This document shows positions 25,597-33,299 of a stretch of DNA of 36,767 nt, piece by piece. The stretch covers positions 1 through 36,767 of the forward strand of contig CALUQY010000018.1 of the NCBI GenBank assembly GCA_944323035.1, written 5' to 3'. Both the position numbers and the translations under genes were made by a program. This DNA is from Candidatus Gastranaerophilales bacterium. Lineage in GTDB: Bacteria; Cyanobacteriota; Vampirovibrionia; Gastranaerophilales; Gastranaerophilaceae. Within the stretch, counting starts at the first letter, position 1. Each line of letters begins with the position of its first letter. Below the pieces are notes generated by a model. The model worked only from the letters and a program-made list of their open reading frames with translations, searched no databases and was not told where the DNA came from.

Positions 25597-26620
25597 TAGA
25601 TTTTGGCTTTCTGCCTCTTTTGGGTTTTTCTTTTACTTCCGGTTCAGCCGCAACAACAGCCGGTTCTACGGAGTCTTCCGTTTTTTCTTCAACCGGTTCG
25701 GCACTTTCAGCTTTTGCAGATGCTGCTTTAGCCTGTTTTTCAGCTTCTTTTTTAGCCTTTGCTTCGTTTGATAAACGAGTTTTTTCAAGCAAAACTTCAG
25801 GGATATCAGTTCTATCCTCGTTCCATCTCGGCAAGCCCATTTGTGCTCTGATTAAACCAATACCAACGTGAACACGCCATTCATCCATTTTCAACTGAGC
25901 CGCAATAATTTTGTGGCAGCCTATAGGCGGAAGCGGCAACAATAATGTATACAGGTTTTTGATAGCAAATAACTGATCCGGAGAAATTGCCAGTTTACGT
26001 TTCGGGAACGGCAATTTCGGAAGCATCATTTTTTGTCTGATTAAGTTAATACCAAAAAATACTTTTCTAGGTTCCAACCCGATTTTTTCAGCAATAACTT
26101 CGTGTGCATCCGGATTTGGCAGCGGCATCATCATTTTGTAAAGAAGTTCTATTTGAGCCAGTTGATCTTTACTTACAAGCAGCTGTTTAGGCGCTTTTCT
26201 GTTTTGAGTCGGACGCTTATTCGGGAAACGATTAGGTTTCTGGTTATTAAACCGGTTATTTTGATAACGATTATTTTGCTGCGGGCGTTGATTATAACCG
26301 CCGCGGTTGTTAGGATATCTGTTATTACCCTGCGGTCTTTGCCCGTAGTTACTGCGGTTGTTTCTGTTATCATACTGGCGCTGCGGTCTGGAATATCTCG
26401 GCTGATCGTCATTTCCGCCGGCGCTGTAAAATCTTGGTGCTTCCTCCTGTGGTTTATTATCATAACCTTCTGTCGAATAAGATTGGGTAGATGTAGAAGA
26501 TTGAGAATTGCTGTTTAACATCATACTTTTGTCAGGGTATAAACATTCAGGACAGATAACTCTCTTAGGGTTTTTGGTCTCAAACTCACGACCGCATTTA
26601 ATACATTTGTTTACATACAT
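25589..26620 (-). CDS. Unknown zinc-ribbon protein with Asn/Arg-rich linker and tandem domain
   Basis: 343 residues, family not recognised. Residues 1-27 form a zinc ribbon (CIKCGREF, then CPEC). Residues about 35-145 are an Asn/Arg/Gln/Tyr/Pro-rich low-complexity region (repeated NNR, NRYQNNR, YNQRPQ). Residues about 148-205 and 213-270 are two copies of a helical unit: SKDQLAQIELLYKMMMPLP and SPDQLFAIKNLYTLLLPLP, each continuing through a conserved INLIRQKM/IGLIRAQM end and LP. The tail is Glu/Ala/Lys-rich and ends KPKRGRKPKS, AT-hook-like. The composition suggests RNA or nucleic-acid binding. It occupies the slot before rimM-trmD where other bacteria often have rpsP and a KH-domain protein. 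Own promoter at 26743-26771. Confidence 0.8.
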   Translation of the reverse strand: MYVNKCIKCGREFETKNPKRVICPECLYPDKSMMLNSNSQSSTSTQSYSTEGYDNKPQEEAPRFYSAGGNDDQPRYSRPQRQYDNRNNRSNYGQRPQGNNRYPNNRGGYNQRPQQNNRYQNNRFNNQKPNRFPNKRPTQNRKAPKQLLVSKDQLAQIELLYKMMMPLPNPDAHEVIAEKIGLEPRKVFFGINLIRQKMMLPKLPFPKRKLAISPDQLFAIKNLYTLLLPLPPIGCHKIIAAQLKMDEWRVHVGIGLIRAQMGLPRWNEDRTDIPEVLLEKTRLSNEAKAKKEAEKQAKAASAKAESAEPVEEKTEDSVEPAVVAAEPEVKEKPKRGRKPKSNE

Positions 26621-26742
26621 AACAAATAGCCTCTTAATTATTAATAAAATACTTCTTTAAATAAATAAATTTGAATTGAAAAAATTCAATATTCTCCTCG
26701 TAAATGTTAAAAATACAAAAAAATTTTCACTTCTCAATTTAA

Positions 26743-26771
26743 ATAATACCACAAAGTTGAAATTTTTGCAA
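26743..26771 (-). promoter_or_regulatory. Internal promoter before the zinc-ribbon-rimM-trmD genes
   Basis: Minus strand: TTGCAA (26771-26766), 17-base spacer, TATTAT (26748-26743). The predicted leader is about 115 bases, AT-rich, with a small TTGAATT/AATTCAA-type hairpin. This is the only real gap in the operon. Confidence 0.6.
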
Positions 26772-26802
26772 GCCCCCATGTATTAACGCGCTGTCAGGAA
26801 CA

Positions 26803-27240
26803 TCATTTTTCAACCATAAATGTCACGGGGCCGTCGTTTACGAGTTCAACATCCATCATAGCCTGAAATTTGCCGGTTTCAACTTTCAATCCCGATGAGC
26901 GCAGACATTCTACAAAGTACTCATAAAGCGGAACGGCTTTATCCGGCGCGGCAGCACCGTCAAAACTCGGGCGGGTGCCTTTTTTGCAGTCCCCGCAGAG
27001 AGTAAACTGCGACACAACCAGAAATTCCAGACCTTCATCCGTTATTGAACGGTTCATTTTACCGTTTTCATCCTCAAAAATCCGCAGGGAAAGAAGTTTT
27101 TGCGCTAATTTTTCGGCATTCACCTTTTCATCTTCCTTCGTAACACCCAAAAGCACTAACATGCCGGCATTTATTGAGGAATAAAGTTCCCCGTCAATTG
27201 TAACAGACGCCCTTTTTACACGTTGAATTAGCGCCCTCAT
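26803..27240 (-). CDS. dtd: D-aminoacyl-tRNA deacylase
   Basis: 145 residues. Hydrolyses D-amino acids (and Gly) wrongly attached to tRNA. Shows the two signature motifs: SQFTL (in [19 protein letters not shown]) and NDGPVTF near the C-terminus, with the usual N-terminal [13 protein letters not shown]. Full length. The ATG overlaps the rlmN stop as ATGA, so the two are translationally coupled. It fits the tRNA/rRNA-quality theme of this operon. Confidence 0.96.
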   Translation of the reverse strand: MRALIQRVKRASVTIDGELYSSINAGMLVLLGVTKEDEKVNAEKLAQKLLSLRIFEDENGKMNRSITDEGLEFLVVSQFTLCGDCKKGTRPSFDGAAAPDKAVPLYEYFVECLRSSGLKVETGKFQAMMDVELVNDGPVTFMVEK

Positions 27241-28271
27241 TGTGCAGCCTCCACACGCCCGTGCAGCTGCCCGCAGGCTGCGTCAATATCCGCACCGCGT
27301 TCAAGCCGCACCGTAACTTTTTTGCCGGTTTGTTCCATTAACGCCTTAAATCGCATTATGGAATTATTTGACGGTTTTTGATAATCGTTTTTCGCAGTCG
27401 GATTATATGGAATTAAATTAATATTACACTTAATATCTTTGAGATAGTGTGCAAGTTCTTTAACGCTTTCAAGAGTATCATTAATATCTTTTATCAAAAG
27501 ATATTCAATCGTAATGCGCCGTCCGGTTTTTTCTATATATTTTTTAAGAGCTACGTGCAAATCGTTGATATTATAACGGTTTTCAATAGGCATAAGCTTT
27601 GCCCGTGTGTCATGGTTAGGCGCGTGAAGCGAAAGCGCAAGCGTTGATTGCATTTTCTCATTTGCAAGCCGTTCAATTCCCGGAATTATACCGCTTGTCG
27701 AAACCGTAATCCGGCGCGCCCCGATTTGGAAACAATCGTTAAAAATTTCCATAGCTTTAAGCACATTATCAAGGTTAAGAAGCGGTTCGCCCTGTCCCAT
27801 AAAGACTACGTTTGTAACTTTCAACCCTGTATCACGCTGAATAGTCAGCACCTGCTCAATAATTTCTTTATAGGTAAGGTTTCTTATAAATCCGCGTTTG
27901 CCGGTTGCGCAGAAGGAACAGTTAACAGCGCAGCCGATTTGCGAACTTACACAGGCTGTAAGATTCGCGCGGTTGTCAAAACGCATAAGAACAGTTTCCA
28001 CACACTCTCCGTCAGGGTATTCCAGAAGATATTTCAAAGTCCCGTCAGAACTCACCTGTTTAACTTTAATTTTTACGTTCGTAACATCTGCGATTGTCTT
28101 CAATTCTTCACGGAACGATTTTGATAAATCCGTCATTTCGTCAATAGAAGAAACTGACTTGAGGTAAATCCAGTTATGAATTTGCCGCGCGCGGAATTTT
28201 GACGCCTTCAACTCCTCTGTAATCTTCTCTATTTCAGCTAAATTCAGACCGGAAAGTATAATCTTTTCCAC
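27237..28271 (-). CDS. rlmN: Dual-specificity rRNA/tRNA m2A methyltransferase RlmN
   Basis: 344 residues. Radical-SAM enzyme that makes 2-methyladenosine at A2503 of 23S rRNA and A37 of tRNAs. The CxxxCxxC iron-sulfur motif is in [14 protein letters not shown], followed by [12 protein letters not shown]. The C-terminal Cys of AACGQLHG is the one expected to resolve the protein-RNA adduct; the other methyl-carrying Cys is C-terminal too in the family. The start is GTG 28271 with an AGAGG site inside the end of the upstream gene. Confidence 0.95.
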   Translation of the reverse strand: MEKIILSGLNLAEIEKITEELKASKFRARQIHNWIYLKSVSSIDEMTDLSKSFREELKTIADVTNVKIKVKQVSSDGTLKYLLEYPDGECVETVLMRFDNRANLTACVSSQIGCAVNCSFCATGKRGFIRNLTYKEIIEQVLTIQRDTGLKVTNVVFMGQGEPLLNLDNVLKAMEIFNDCFQIGARRITVSTSGIIPGIERLANEKMQSTLALSLHAPNHDTRAKLMPIENRYNINDLHVALKKYIEKTGRRITIEYLLIKDINDTLESVKELAHYLKDIKCNINLIPYNPTAKNDYQKPSNNSIMRFKALMEQTGKKVTVRLERGADIDAACGQLHGRVEAAQ

Positions 28272-28272
28272 T

Positions 28273-28950
28273 TTACATTACCTCTTGCAGTTTTTGTTTA
28301 TAAAAATCAATTATTTCCACCATTGAATGAAGCATGAGCGCTATCGGATTAATTTCGTCTTTCCATGCTCTATACCCGCACTTGTCAGGCAAAATCGCCA
28401 GCGGATTATCAGGGAAGTCGCGGCAAATCTGCGGACGGTTTTCATAATCCGAACACCGGTTATCCTCCGTCAATTTCGGACAATGATAAAAATAAACCTT
28501 TTCATCCACTTTTTCTCTCAAAAGTTTAATATATTCGGGATAAACCGCTTCCGCCTCATCAATACTTTCATAAGGAATAAAAATACTTGTGAACTGCTGT
28601 GCAAATTTATCCCCGTTTGCGGCTTTTTGTTTGAGTTCTTCCGGTGAAAACTCACTGCATGCAAGCCGGCAGCAGGTCGCGCAGCCTGAACATTTAAACA
28701 TTTCACGGTAAGCGAGAATTTCCTGCAATTTCCGGTAAACTTCATGCGAGATTTCCTGATTAAGAAGTGTTAAGGCGTCTTTTTGCCATTGACGTCCGAC
28801 AGAGTCCGGCTCATATCTGTCAAGGAGTTCTCCGCTAAAGCCTTCCGGCTTAATCTGCTCCAGCCGCTTTTGAATTTCTTCTGCGGACTTGAGAAAAATT
28901 TCTCTATACTGCGATTTTTGCTTATCCAATTGTTGTTCCACACTGTTCAT
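28273..28950 (-). CDS. YkgJ-family cysteine-cluster protein
   Basis: 225 residues. The cysteine pattern CSGCATCCRLAC (about 92-103), then HCPKLTEDNRCSDYENRPQICRDFP and a later CGYR, is that of the YkgJ/UPF0153 zinc-or-iron chelating family. Function is unproven in the family. The first 90 residues are helical and unrecognised. It is the first gene of the rlmN-dtd operon, with one base between it and rlmN. No ribosome-binding site precedes the ATG; a TACAAT box ends 6 bases upstream, suggesting a leaderless message. Confidence 0.8.
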   Translation of the reverse strand: MNSVEQQLDKQKSQYREIFLKSAEEIQKRLEQIKPEGFSGELLDRYEPDSVGRQWQKDALTLLNQEISHEVYRKLQEILAYREMFKCSGCATCCRLACSEFSPEELKQKAANGDKFAQQFTSIFIPYESIDEAEAVYPEYIKLLREKVDEKVYFYHCPKLTEDNRCSDYENRPQICRDFPDNPLAILPDKCGYRAWKDEINPIALMLHSMVEIIDFYKQKLQEVM

Positions 28951-28956
28951 AATGAC

Positions 28957-28962
28957 ATTGTA
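28957..28962 (-). promoter_or_regulatory. -10 box for a possible leaderless ykgJ-family transcript
   Basis: Minus strand TACAAT, exactly 6 bases before ATG 28950. The best upstream partner is TTACAA at 18 bases, which is weak. The box is in one arm of an 11-bp inverted repeat whose other arm holds the -10 of the divergent recA operon. Confidence 0.4.
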
Positions 28963-29013
28963 TCACGAAAATTATCTCATTTGTAAAAACATGTTACAAG
29001 ATTGCTTAATAAT

Positions 29014-29042
29014 TTGTATTTTTAAAAATAATAAATTACAAT
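29014..29042 (+). promoter_or_regulatory. Promoter of the HTH-recA operon
   Basis: TTGTAT (29014-29019), 17-base spacer, TACAAT (29037-29042), 24 bases before the ATG at 29066, which has a GGAGAGG site. No LexA-box-like palindrome is apparent. Confidence 0.5.
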
Positions 29043-29065
29043 GTCATGGTGGAGAGGAATAGAAC

Positions 29066-29569
29066 ATGCAAGATACAATGTTAAAGGAAAAGAGTTTGTC
29101 ACCGCAGGATGTGAGAAAAATCCTCGGGGTCGACAATCAGGAAATAGTTGATTTATGTAAAAAAGCATCAATAAGACCGAAAAAAAATAGCCAGGGTCAA
29201 ACATTTTTTTCTTATGACGAAGTCAGAAATTTAAAAAGAATACATCAGGATACAAAAGGAGTTTCACTACCGATGGTTCGCAATGCCGAAAAAATGCCCC
29301 AATCCGCTTCCGTAAGAAGCATACTTGTTTCTATTAAAGACATGGAAAAAAATATTTCGGAACAAATATCCAAAGTTATAGACGAAAAACTTGAAGGCAT
29401 GGACGAAGTTGTCGTTGAACTTATCCGCTGCAAAACTGATAACGAAACTCTAAGACAAAAAATTATTGATTTGAATAAAGAAATTTACCAGCTTAAAAAC
29501 ACTATTTCCTGCTATAAACCTGTTGCATTAGGTTTATACAGAAAAGTGGATAAACATACTTGGGAGTAA
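29066..29569 (+). CDS. HTH (MerR-like) coiled-coil protein upstream of recA
   Basis: 167 residues. The N-terminal 60 residues resemble a MerR/excisionase-type winged helix-turn-helix: LSPQDVRKILGVDNQEIVDLC, then FFSYDEVRNLKRI with the usual basic wing. Residues about 85-150 form a long coiled coil (SILVSIKDMEKNISEQISKV through ...QKIIDLNKEIYQLKNTIS). No effector-binding domain is present. It ends three bases before the recA start, so it is surely co-transcribed with recA. It could be a DNA-binding regulator of recA or a DNA-organising partner; both are inference. I do not know a named family. Confidence 0.75.
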   Translation: MQDTMLKEKSLSPQDVRKILGVDNQEIVDLCKKASIRPKKNSQGQTFFSYDEVRNLKRIHQDTKGVSLPMVRNAEKMPQSASVRSILVSIKDMEKNISEQISKVIDEKLEGMDEVVVELIRCKTDNETLRQKIIDLNKEIYQLKNTISCYKPVALGLYRKVDKHTWE

Positions 29570-29572
29570 CAA

Positions 29573-30598
29573 ATGGCAGTCAAAGAAGAACAACCTATCG
29601 CAGTAAGCGAAGAAAGAAATAAAGCATTAAAACTTGCAATTGAAAAAATCGAAAAAGATTTTGGAAAAGGTTCTATTATGAAGCTCGGCGATAAGCCTGC
29701 AGTAAATGTGGAAGCAATTCCTACAGGCTCGCTGGCGCTTGATATCGCACTTGGCATCGGCGGAGTTCCGCGCGGCAGAATTATTGAAGTCTACGGGCCT
29801 GAAAGTTCCGGGAAAACAACTCTTGCCCAACATATTGTTGCAGAATGCCAAAAACGCGGCGGAATCGCAGCTTACGTTGACGCAGAACACGCTCTTGATC
29901 CGGAATACGCAAGAAACTTAGGTGTTGATATTGATAACCTTTTGATTTCACAGCCTGACACTGGAGAACAGGCGCTTGATATCACAGAAGAACTTGTCCG
30001 ATCAGGCGCTGTTGACGTTGTAGTTGTTGACTCTGTTGCTGCACTTGTTCCTAAAGCTGAAATCGACGGTTCTATGGAAGATCAGCAAATGGGTTTGCAA
30101 GCGCGCTTGATGAGCAAAGCGTTGAGAAAATTAACCGGTGTAATCGGTAAAACCAATACAACCGTAATTTTCATCAACCAGCTGCGTATGAAAATAGGTG
30201 TTATGTACGGCAATCCGGAAACAACAACAGGCGGTAACGCACTCAAATATTACGCTTCAGTTCGTATGGAAATCAGAAGAACAGACGGTTTGAAAGGTGA
30301 CGGAGAAGAAATCGGCAACCACGTAAGAGTAAAAGTTCTTAAAAATAAAGTTGCACCGCCATTCAGAACTGCAGAATTTGATATTATCTTTGGCAAAGGT
30401 ATCTGCAAAATCGGTAACATTCTTGACGTTGCGGTCAATTTGAATATTGTCAACAAGGCAGGCGCATGGTTCAGCTATAACGATGAAAAGCTCGGTCAGG
30501 GCAGAGAAAAAGCAAAAGAATTTCTAAGCTCAAACCCTGATTTACTTGCAGAAATTGAAACAAAAGTCCGCGAGAAACTCGCAGAAGAAGCAAAATAA
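29573..30598 (+). CDS. recA: Recombinase RecA
   Basis: 341 residues. ATP-dependent strand-exchange protein for homologous recombination and SOS signalling. Walker A GPESSGKT at 75-82, [12 protein letters not shown], Walker [19 protein letters not shown], loop L1 [19 protein letters not shown], loop L2 [22 protein letters not shown]. The C-terminal tail is short and only mildly acidic. The start has GGAG upstream. The gene ends in a very strong terminator. Confidence 0.98.
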   Translation: MAVKEEQPIAVSEERNKALKLAIEKIEKDFGKGSIMKLGDKPAVNVEAIPTGSLALDIALGIGGVPRGRIIEVYGPESSGKTTLAQHIVAECQKRGGIAAYVDAEHALDPEYARNLGVDIDNLLISQPDTGEQALDITEELVRSGAVDVVVVDSVAALVPKAEIDGSMEDQQMGLQARLMSKALRKLTGVIGKTNTTVIFINQLRMKIGVMYGNPETTTGGNALKYYASVRMEIRRTDGLKGDGEEIGNHVRVKVLKNKVAPPFRTAEFDIIFGKGICKIGNILDVAVNLNIVNKAGAWFSYNDEKLGQGREKAKEFLSSNPDLLAEIETKVREKLAEEAK

Positions 30599-30601
30599 AA
30601 A

Positions 30602-30621
30602 AGGAGCCTTAAAAGGCTCCT
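30602..30621 (+). terminator. Terminator of recA (bidirectional)
   Basis: Stem AGGAGCCTT/AAGGCTCCT with a 2-base loop, preceded by A6 and followed by TTTT, 4 bases after the recA stop. The symmetric A and T runs let it serve the convergent pdxA-like operon too. Confidence 0.9.
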
Positions 30622-30653
30622 TTTTGTCATTCCCGACTTGTATTACTTTCACT

Positions 30654-31556
30654 TTAGTCAAGTACAAGCTTAATTGCCTCAATCATAGAATTAGGATTTG
30701 CAATTCCCTTACCTGCAATATCAAAAGCTGTACCATGGCTCGGAGAAGTTCGTAAAACATCCAACCCGATAGTGACATTAACCGCTTTTTCGCCGGCGAG
30801 AAGCTTCATTGGTATCAGCCCTTGATCATGATACATCGCGATATAACAATCATAAGGCGGTTTTTTATCATTTTTCAAGCTTTCTGCCGCGCCTAAAAAC
30901 AAAGTATCCGACGGCTGCGGAAGCGTGATATCAATTCCCTGCGCACGAAGCTTCTCTACCGCCGGAATAATTATGTCAACTTCTTCCCGTCCTAAAACAC
31001 CGTGTTCGCCGGCATGCGGGTTCAAACCGCACAGAGCCAGCCGCGGATACGGGATTTTTAACGACCCAACCAGCCGGTCAACCTTATCAATAATAAGTTT
31101 TTCCGAAATACTTACTTCTTTCAGCGGACAGTGGCGTGTCAGAAGCAAAACCCTGAAACCGCCTGCAACAAAAAGCATTTCTGCTTTTTGTCCGTTGTGA
31201 GCAAGAAAATGTTCCAACACCTCGGTTTGCCCGTTGAATTTATGCCCTGCAAGGTGCATAGCATCTTTTGCAACAGGTGCGGTCACAATCGCTTTGGGAC
31301 GAAGTTCACAGGCCTTTTCAAGCGAACGAAAAGAGAATTCACCGCTTTCCCGCGTAAATTTCCCCGGTAAAATTTCAGCATCATAAGGGATTTCCACGAG
31401 TTCACAATCTAAATCCGCTCCGCCGTAGAAATCCAAAACTTTACGGTTCGAGACAAGCACTACATCTTTGCAGCCCAGAGTGCGCAAAGCTTTAAGTGTA
31501 ATTTCTGTTCCGATACCGTTCACATCACCGGTTGTAATTACTATTTTATTTGTCAA
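30654..31556 (-). CDS. PdxA-family 4-phospho-acid dehydrogenase
   Basis: 300 residues of the PdxA fold: ITTGDVNGIGTEI opening, FNGQTEVLEHF, LTRHCPL, LNPHAGEHG, CYIAMYHDQGLIP and SPSHGTAFDIAGKG. The His of RHCPL, NPHAG and YHDQG correspond to the divalent-metal ligands. PdxA proper oxidises 4-phosphohydroxy-L-threonine for vitamin B6; PdxA2 paralogues oxidise 4-phospho-D-threonate or -erythronate to dihydroxyacetone phosphate. Family members usually have GHTE where this has GQTE. The adjacent DUF1537 kinase, overlapping by 11 bases, favours the PdxA2 role. Length is slightly short (usually about 320-330). The start is TTG 31556, with no ATG alternative. Confidence 0.88.
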   Translation of the reverse strand: MTNKIVITTGDVNGIGTEITLKALRTLGCKDVVLVSNRKVLDFYGGADLDCELVEIPYDAEILPGKFTRESGEFSFRSLEKACELRPKAIVTAPVAKDAMHLAGHKFNGQTEVLEHFLAHNGQKAEMLFVAGGFRVLLLTRHCPLKEVSISEKLIIDKVDRLVGSLKIPYPRLALCGLNPHAGEHGVLGREEVDIIIPAVEKLRAQGIDITLPQPSDTLFLGAAESLKNDKKPPYDCYIAMYHDQGLIPMKLLAGEKAVNVTIGLDVLRTSPSHGTAFDIAGKGIANPNSMIEAIKLVLD

Positions 31557-32850
31557 AATATTTTAAAACCTCAACCAAAGTTTGCGCATTACCCAGATTG
31601 CCGGATTTTGTCACTACCCACTGCCCGTTGTAGTCAAGACAGAGCGGAATCGGGCCGGTAACTTTATCAATAAGCTGCAGGCGGATTGCGCCCATACATT
31701 CACAAGCTTTATATGCTGTTTCACCGCCTATAAGCACAAAAATTGTTTCAATTTGCTCTTTAATCCGGCAGGCAAGAGTTGAAAGATAATCCGTAATCAA
31801 CGACGGAAAACTTATATTTTCATCGTTTTCGTCATTCGGGTCGCCATCACTTCCCAGAATATCTTCCAATCCGGTTGTATGCACAAGAACATTTTTCCCT
31901 TGAGAAAGATTGCATACAATATCCATAACCATTGTGTCGTTAATACCGGAATTAATATCTTCAAATTTAAGATTATATTCTGCAAAGTTATCAAAATATT
32001 TTGACGCTTTCAATTCAGCGATTTGGAGAGCGCAAATTTGTGTTGCGCTGCCCGAAATAATACATTTCGGGAGTTGTGGAATAATTTTTTGCTGAATAAT
32101 TTCATTCTCGCCGCTCATGCCAAACCATAATTTAGCAAGAGCTTTTGCAAAAGCAGCCGTTCCTGTCGGAAGGATTTGTTTATCAATTTTTTTGATAGCG
32201 AGCGAAATCTGTTCAATATCGGTGTTAGAAACCGCATCCATGATAATAAACTTTTTGCCTTCGTTAATAAGTTCATTCATCCGTACAAGGATAGGGCCAG
32301 CACCTTTCATAATAGTTTTGAGTTCAACATGTCCTATCAGGTGGCGGTATTCTTCCTGAAGCTGGCAGGCAAAAAGCGTTGGCAAATGCGATTCACAAAT
32401 AGGAGCTTTCGGGTCGTGGGAGATTTCAGTACGTTCAATAGGCATACTCCTCAAAAGGTGATAACCGCCCACCGTAATTCTTTGTTCATCAGGGAAAGCC
32501 GGAACAACAACTGCCGCGTCCCATTCCAGTTCGTTAAGAATGGTCAAAGTTTCAACCGCAATATTGCCGCGGATAGTGGAATCAATTTTTTTGAAAAAAT
32601 AATCCGGACTGAGTTTATCAATCAGCATTCTGGTAACTGATTTAACTTTTTCAAACGCGACTTCCGGCAAAACATTACGTGTTTCTGTTGTAACAGCCCA
32701 GGTTTGGGTTGCAGAACAATTTTCAATTTCTGCGCTGCCTGATAATAAAATTTGAGTATTAGCGCCCTGCAAATAGAATTGCAAAGCGGAATCATTTGCA
32801 CCGGTTAAATCATCGGCAATGATTGCAACGACATTAGAAGAGATTATCAT
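31546..32850 (-). CDS. Four-carbon acid sugar kinase (DUF1537 family)
   Basis: 434 residues. The N-terminal signature VAIIADDLTGANDSALQF (about 8-25) and the C-terminal ATP-site segment FVLIGGETAYKACECMG identify the DUF1537 family. Members such as D-threonate kinase, D-erythronate kinase and 3-oxo-tetronate kinase phosphorylate C4 acid sugars. Normal length. The start ATG overlaps the ssb stop as ATGA; the end overlaps the pdxA-like start by 11 bases. With that neighbour it could turn a threonate- or erythronate-type acid into dihydroxyacetone phosphate and CO2. Transporters and regulators for such a pathway are not in the window. Confidence 0.9.
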   Translation of the reverse strand: MIISSNVVAIIADDLTGANDSALQFYLQGANTQILLSGSAEIENCSATQTWAVTTETRNVLPEVAFEKVKSVTRMLIDKLSPDYFFKKIDSTIRGNIAVETLTILNELEWDAAVVVPAFPDEQRITVGGYHLLRSMPIERTEISHDPKAPICESHLPTLFACQLQEEYRHLIGHVELKTIMKGAGPILVRMNELINEGKKFIIMDAVSNTDIEQISLAIKKIDKQILPTGTAAFAKALAKLWFGMSGENEIIQQKIIPQLPKCIISGSATQICALQIAELKASKYFDNFAEYNLKFEDINSGINDTMVMDIVCNLSQGKNVLVHTTGLEDILGSDGDPNDENDENISFPSLITDYLSTLACRIKEQIETIFVLIGGETAYKACECMGAIRLQLIDKVTGPIPLCLDYNGQWVVTKSGNLGNAQTLVEVLKYFDK

Positions 32851-33182
32851 AATGCTTCAGCTTCTCTTTTCCCGCCTGCAAAACGAATATTGTTTGCATT
32901 AATTAAAAATCTTTCACGTTCTTCACCGGTAGCTTTATCTGTCCAGCGGCTATTTTGAATAGAGCCGTCAACAATCACCATGGAGCCTTTTTTAATATAT
33001 TCACCCGCAAATTCAGCCAGTTTGTCCCAAACATCAACGTTATACCAGTCAGCGACTTCTGACTTAGTTTTCGGATCCCAGCGGTTAACAGCAACAGAAA
33101 AAGTTGCTCTTGACTTACCGGATTCAAAATATTTAATTTCAGCATCCTGTCCGACTCTGCCGACTATTATAACACTATTCAT
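32847..33182 (-). CDS. ssb: Short single-stranded DNA-binding protein
   Basis: 111 residues. One OB fold: MNSVIIVGRVGQDAEIKYFE, then ATFSVAVNRW, WYNVDVWDKLAEFAGEYIKKGSMV and ERERFLINANNIRF. The glycine-rich linker and acidic DDDIPF-type tip used by canonical SSB to bind partners such as RecO are absent; it ends KREAEAL. Short tail-less SSBs are known in cyanobacteria. The start has an excellent AGAGGTGA site. It is the first gene of an operon with the DUF1537 kinase (ATGA overlap). A second, full-length SSB elsewhere in the genome cannot be excluded. Confidence 0.9.
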   Translation of the reverse strand: MNSVIIVGRVGQDAEIKYFESGKSRATFSVAVNRWDPKTKSEVADWYNVDVWDKLAEFAGEYIKKGSMVIVDGSIQNSRWTDKATGEERERFLINANNIRFAGGKREAEAL

Positions 33183-33273
33183 GATAATTCACCTCTTTCT
33201 AACATAATAATACTATAAATAACAAAAAAAGGACACTAAAAACATAATATTCTTTACAAAAGGGAAAATAAAA

Positions 33274-33292
33274 GGCAGAGAAAATCTCTGCC
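33274..33292 (-). terminator. Terminator of prepilin cassette C
   Basis: Stem GGCAGAGA/TCTCTGCC with a 3-base loop, 8 bases past the stop of cassette C, followed on the minus strand by TTTTATTTT. Confidence 0.85.
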
Positions 33293-33299
33293 TGAAATA

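Noticed and set aside
25620-26518. Plus-strand frames opposite the zinc-ribbon gene
   Set aside because: They are antisense to a low-complexity coding region and show only the reverse of its repeats.
28951-29065. LexA box upstream of the recA operon
   Set aside because: Neither the GAAC-N4-GTTC type nor the AGTAC-N4-GTACT type is present; the inverted repeat there has much wider spacing.
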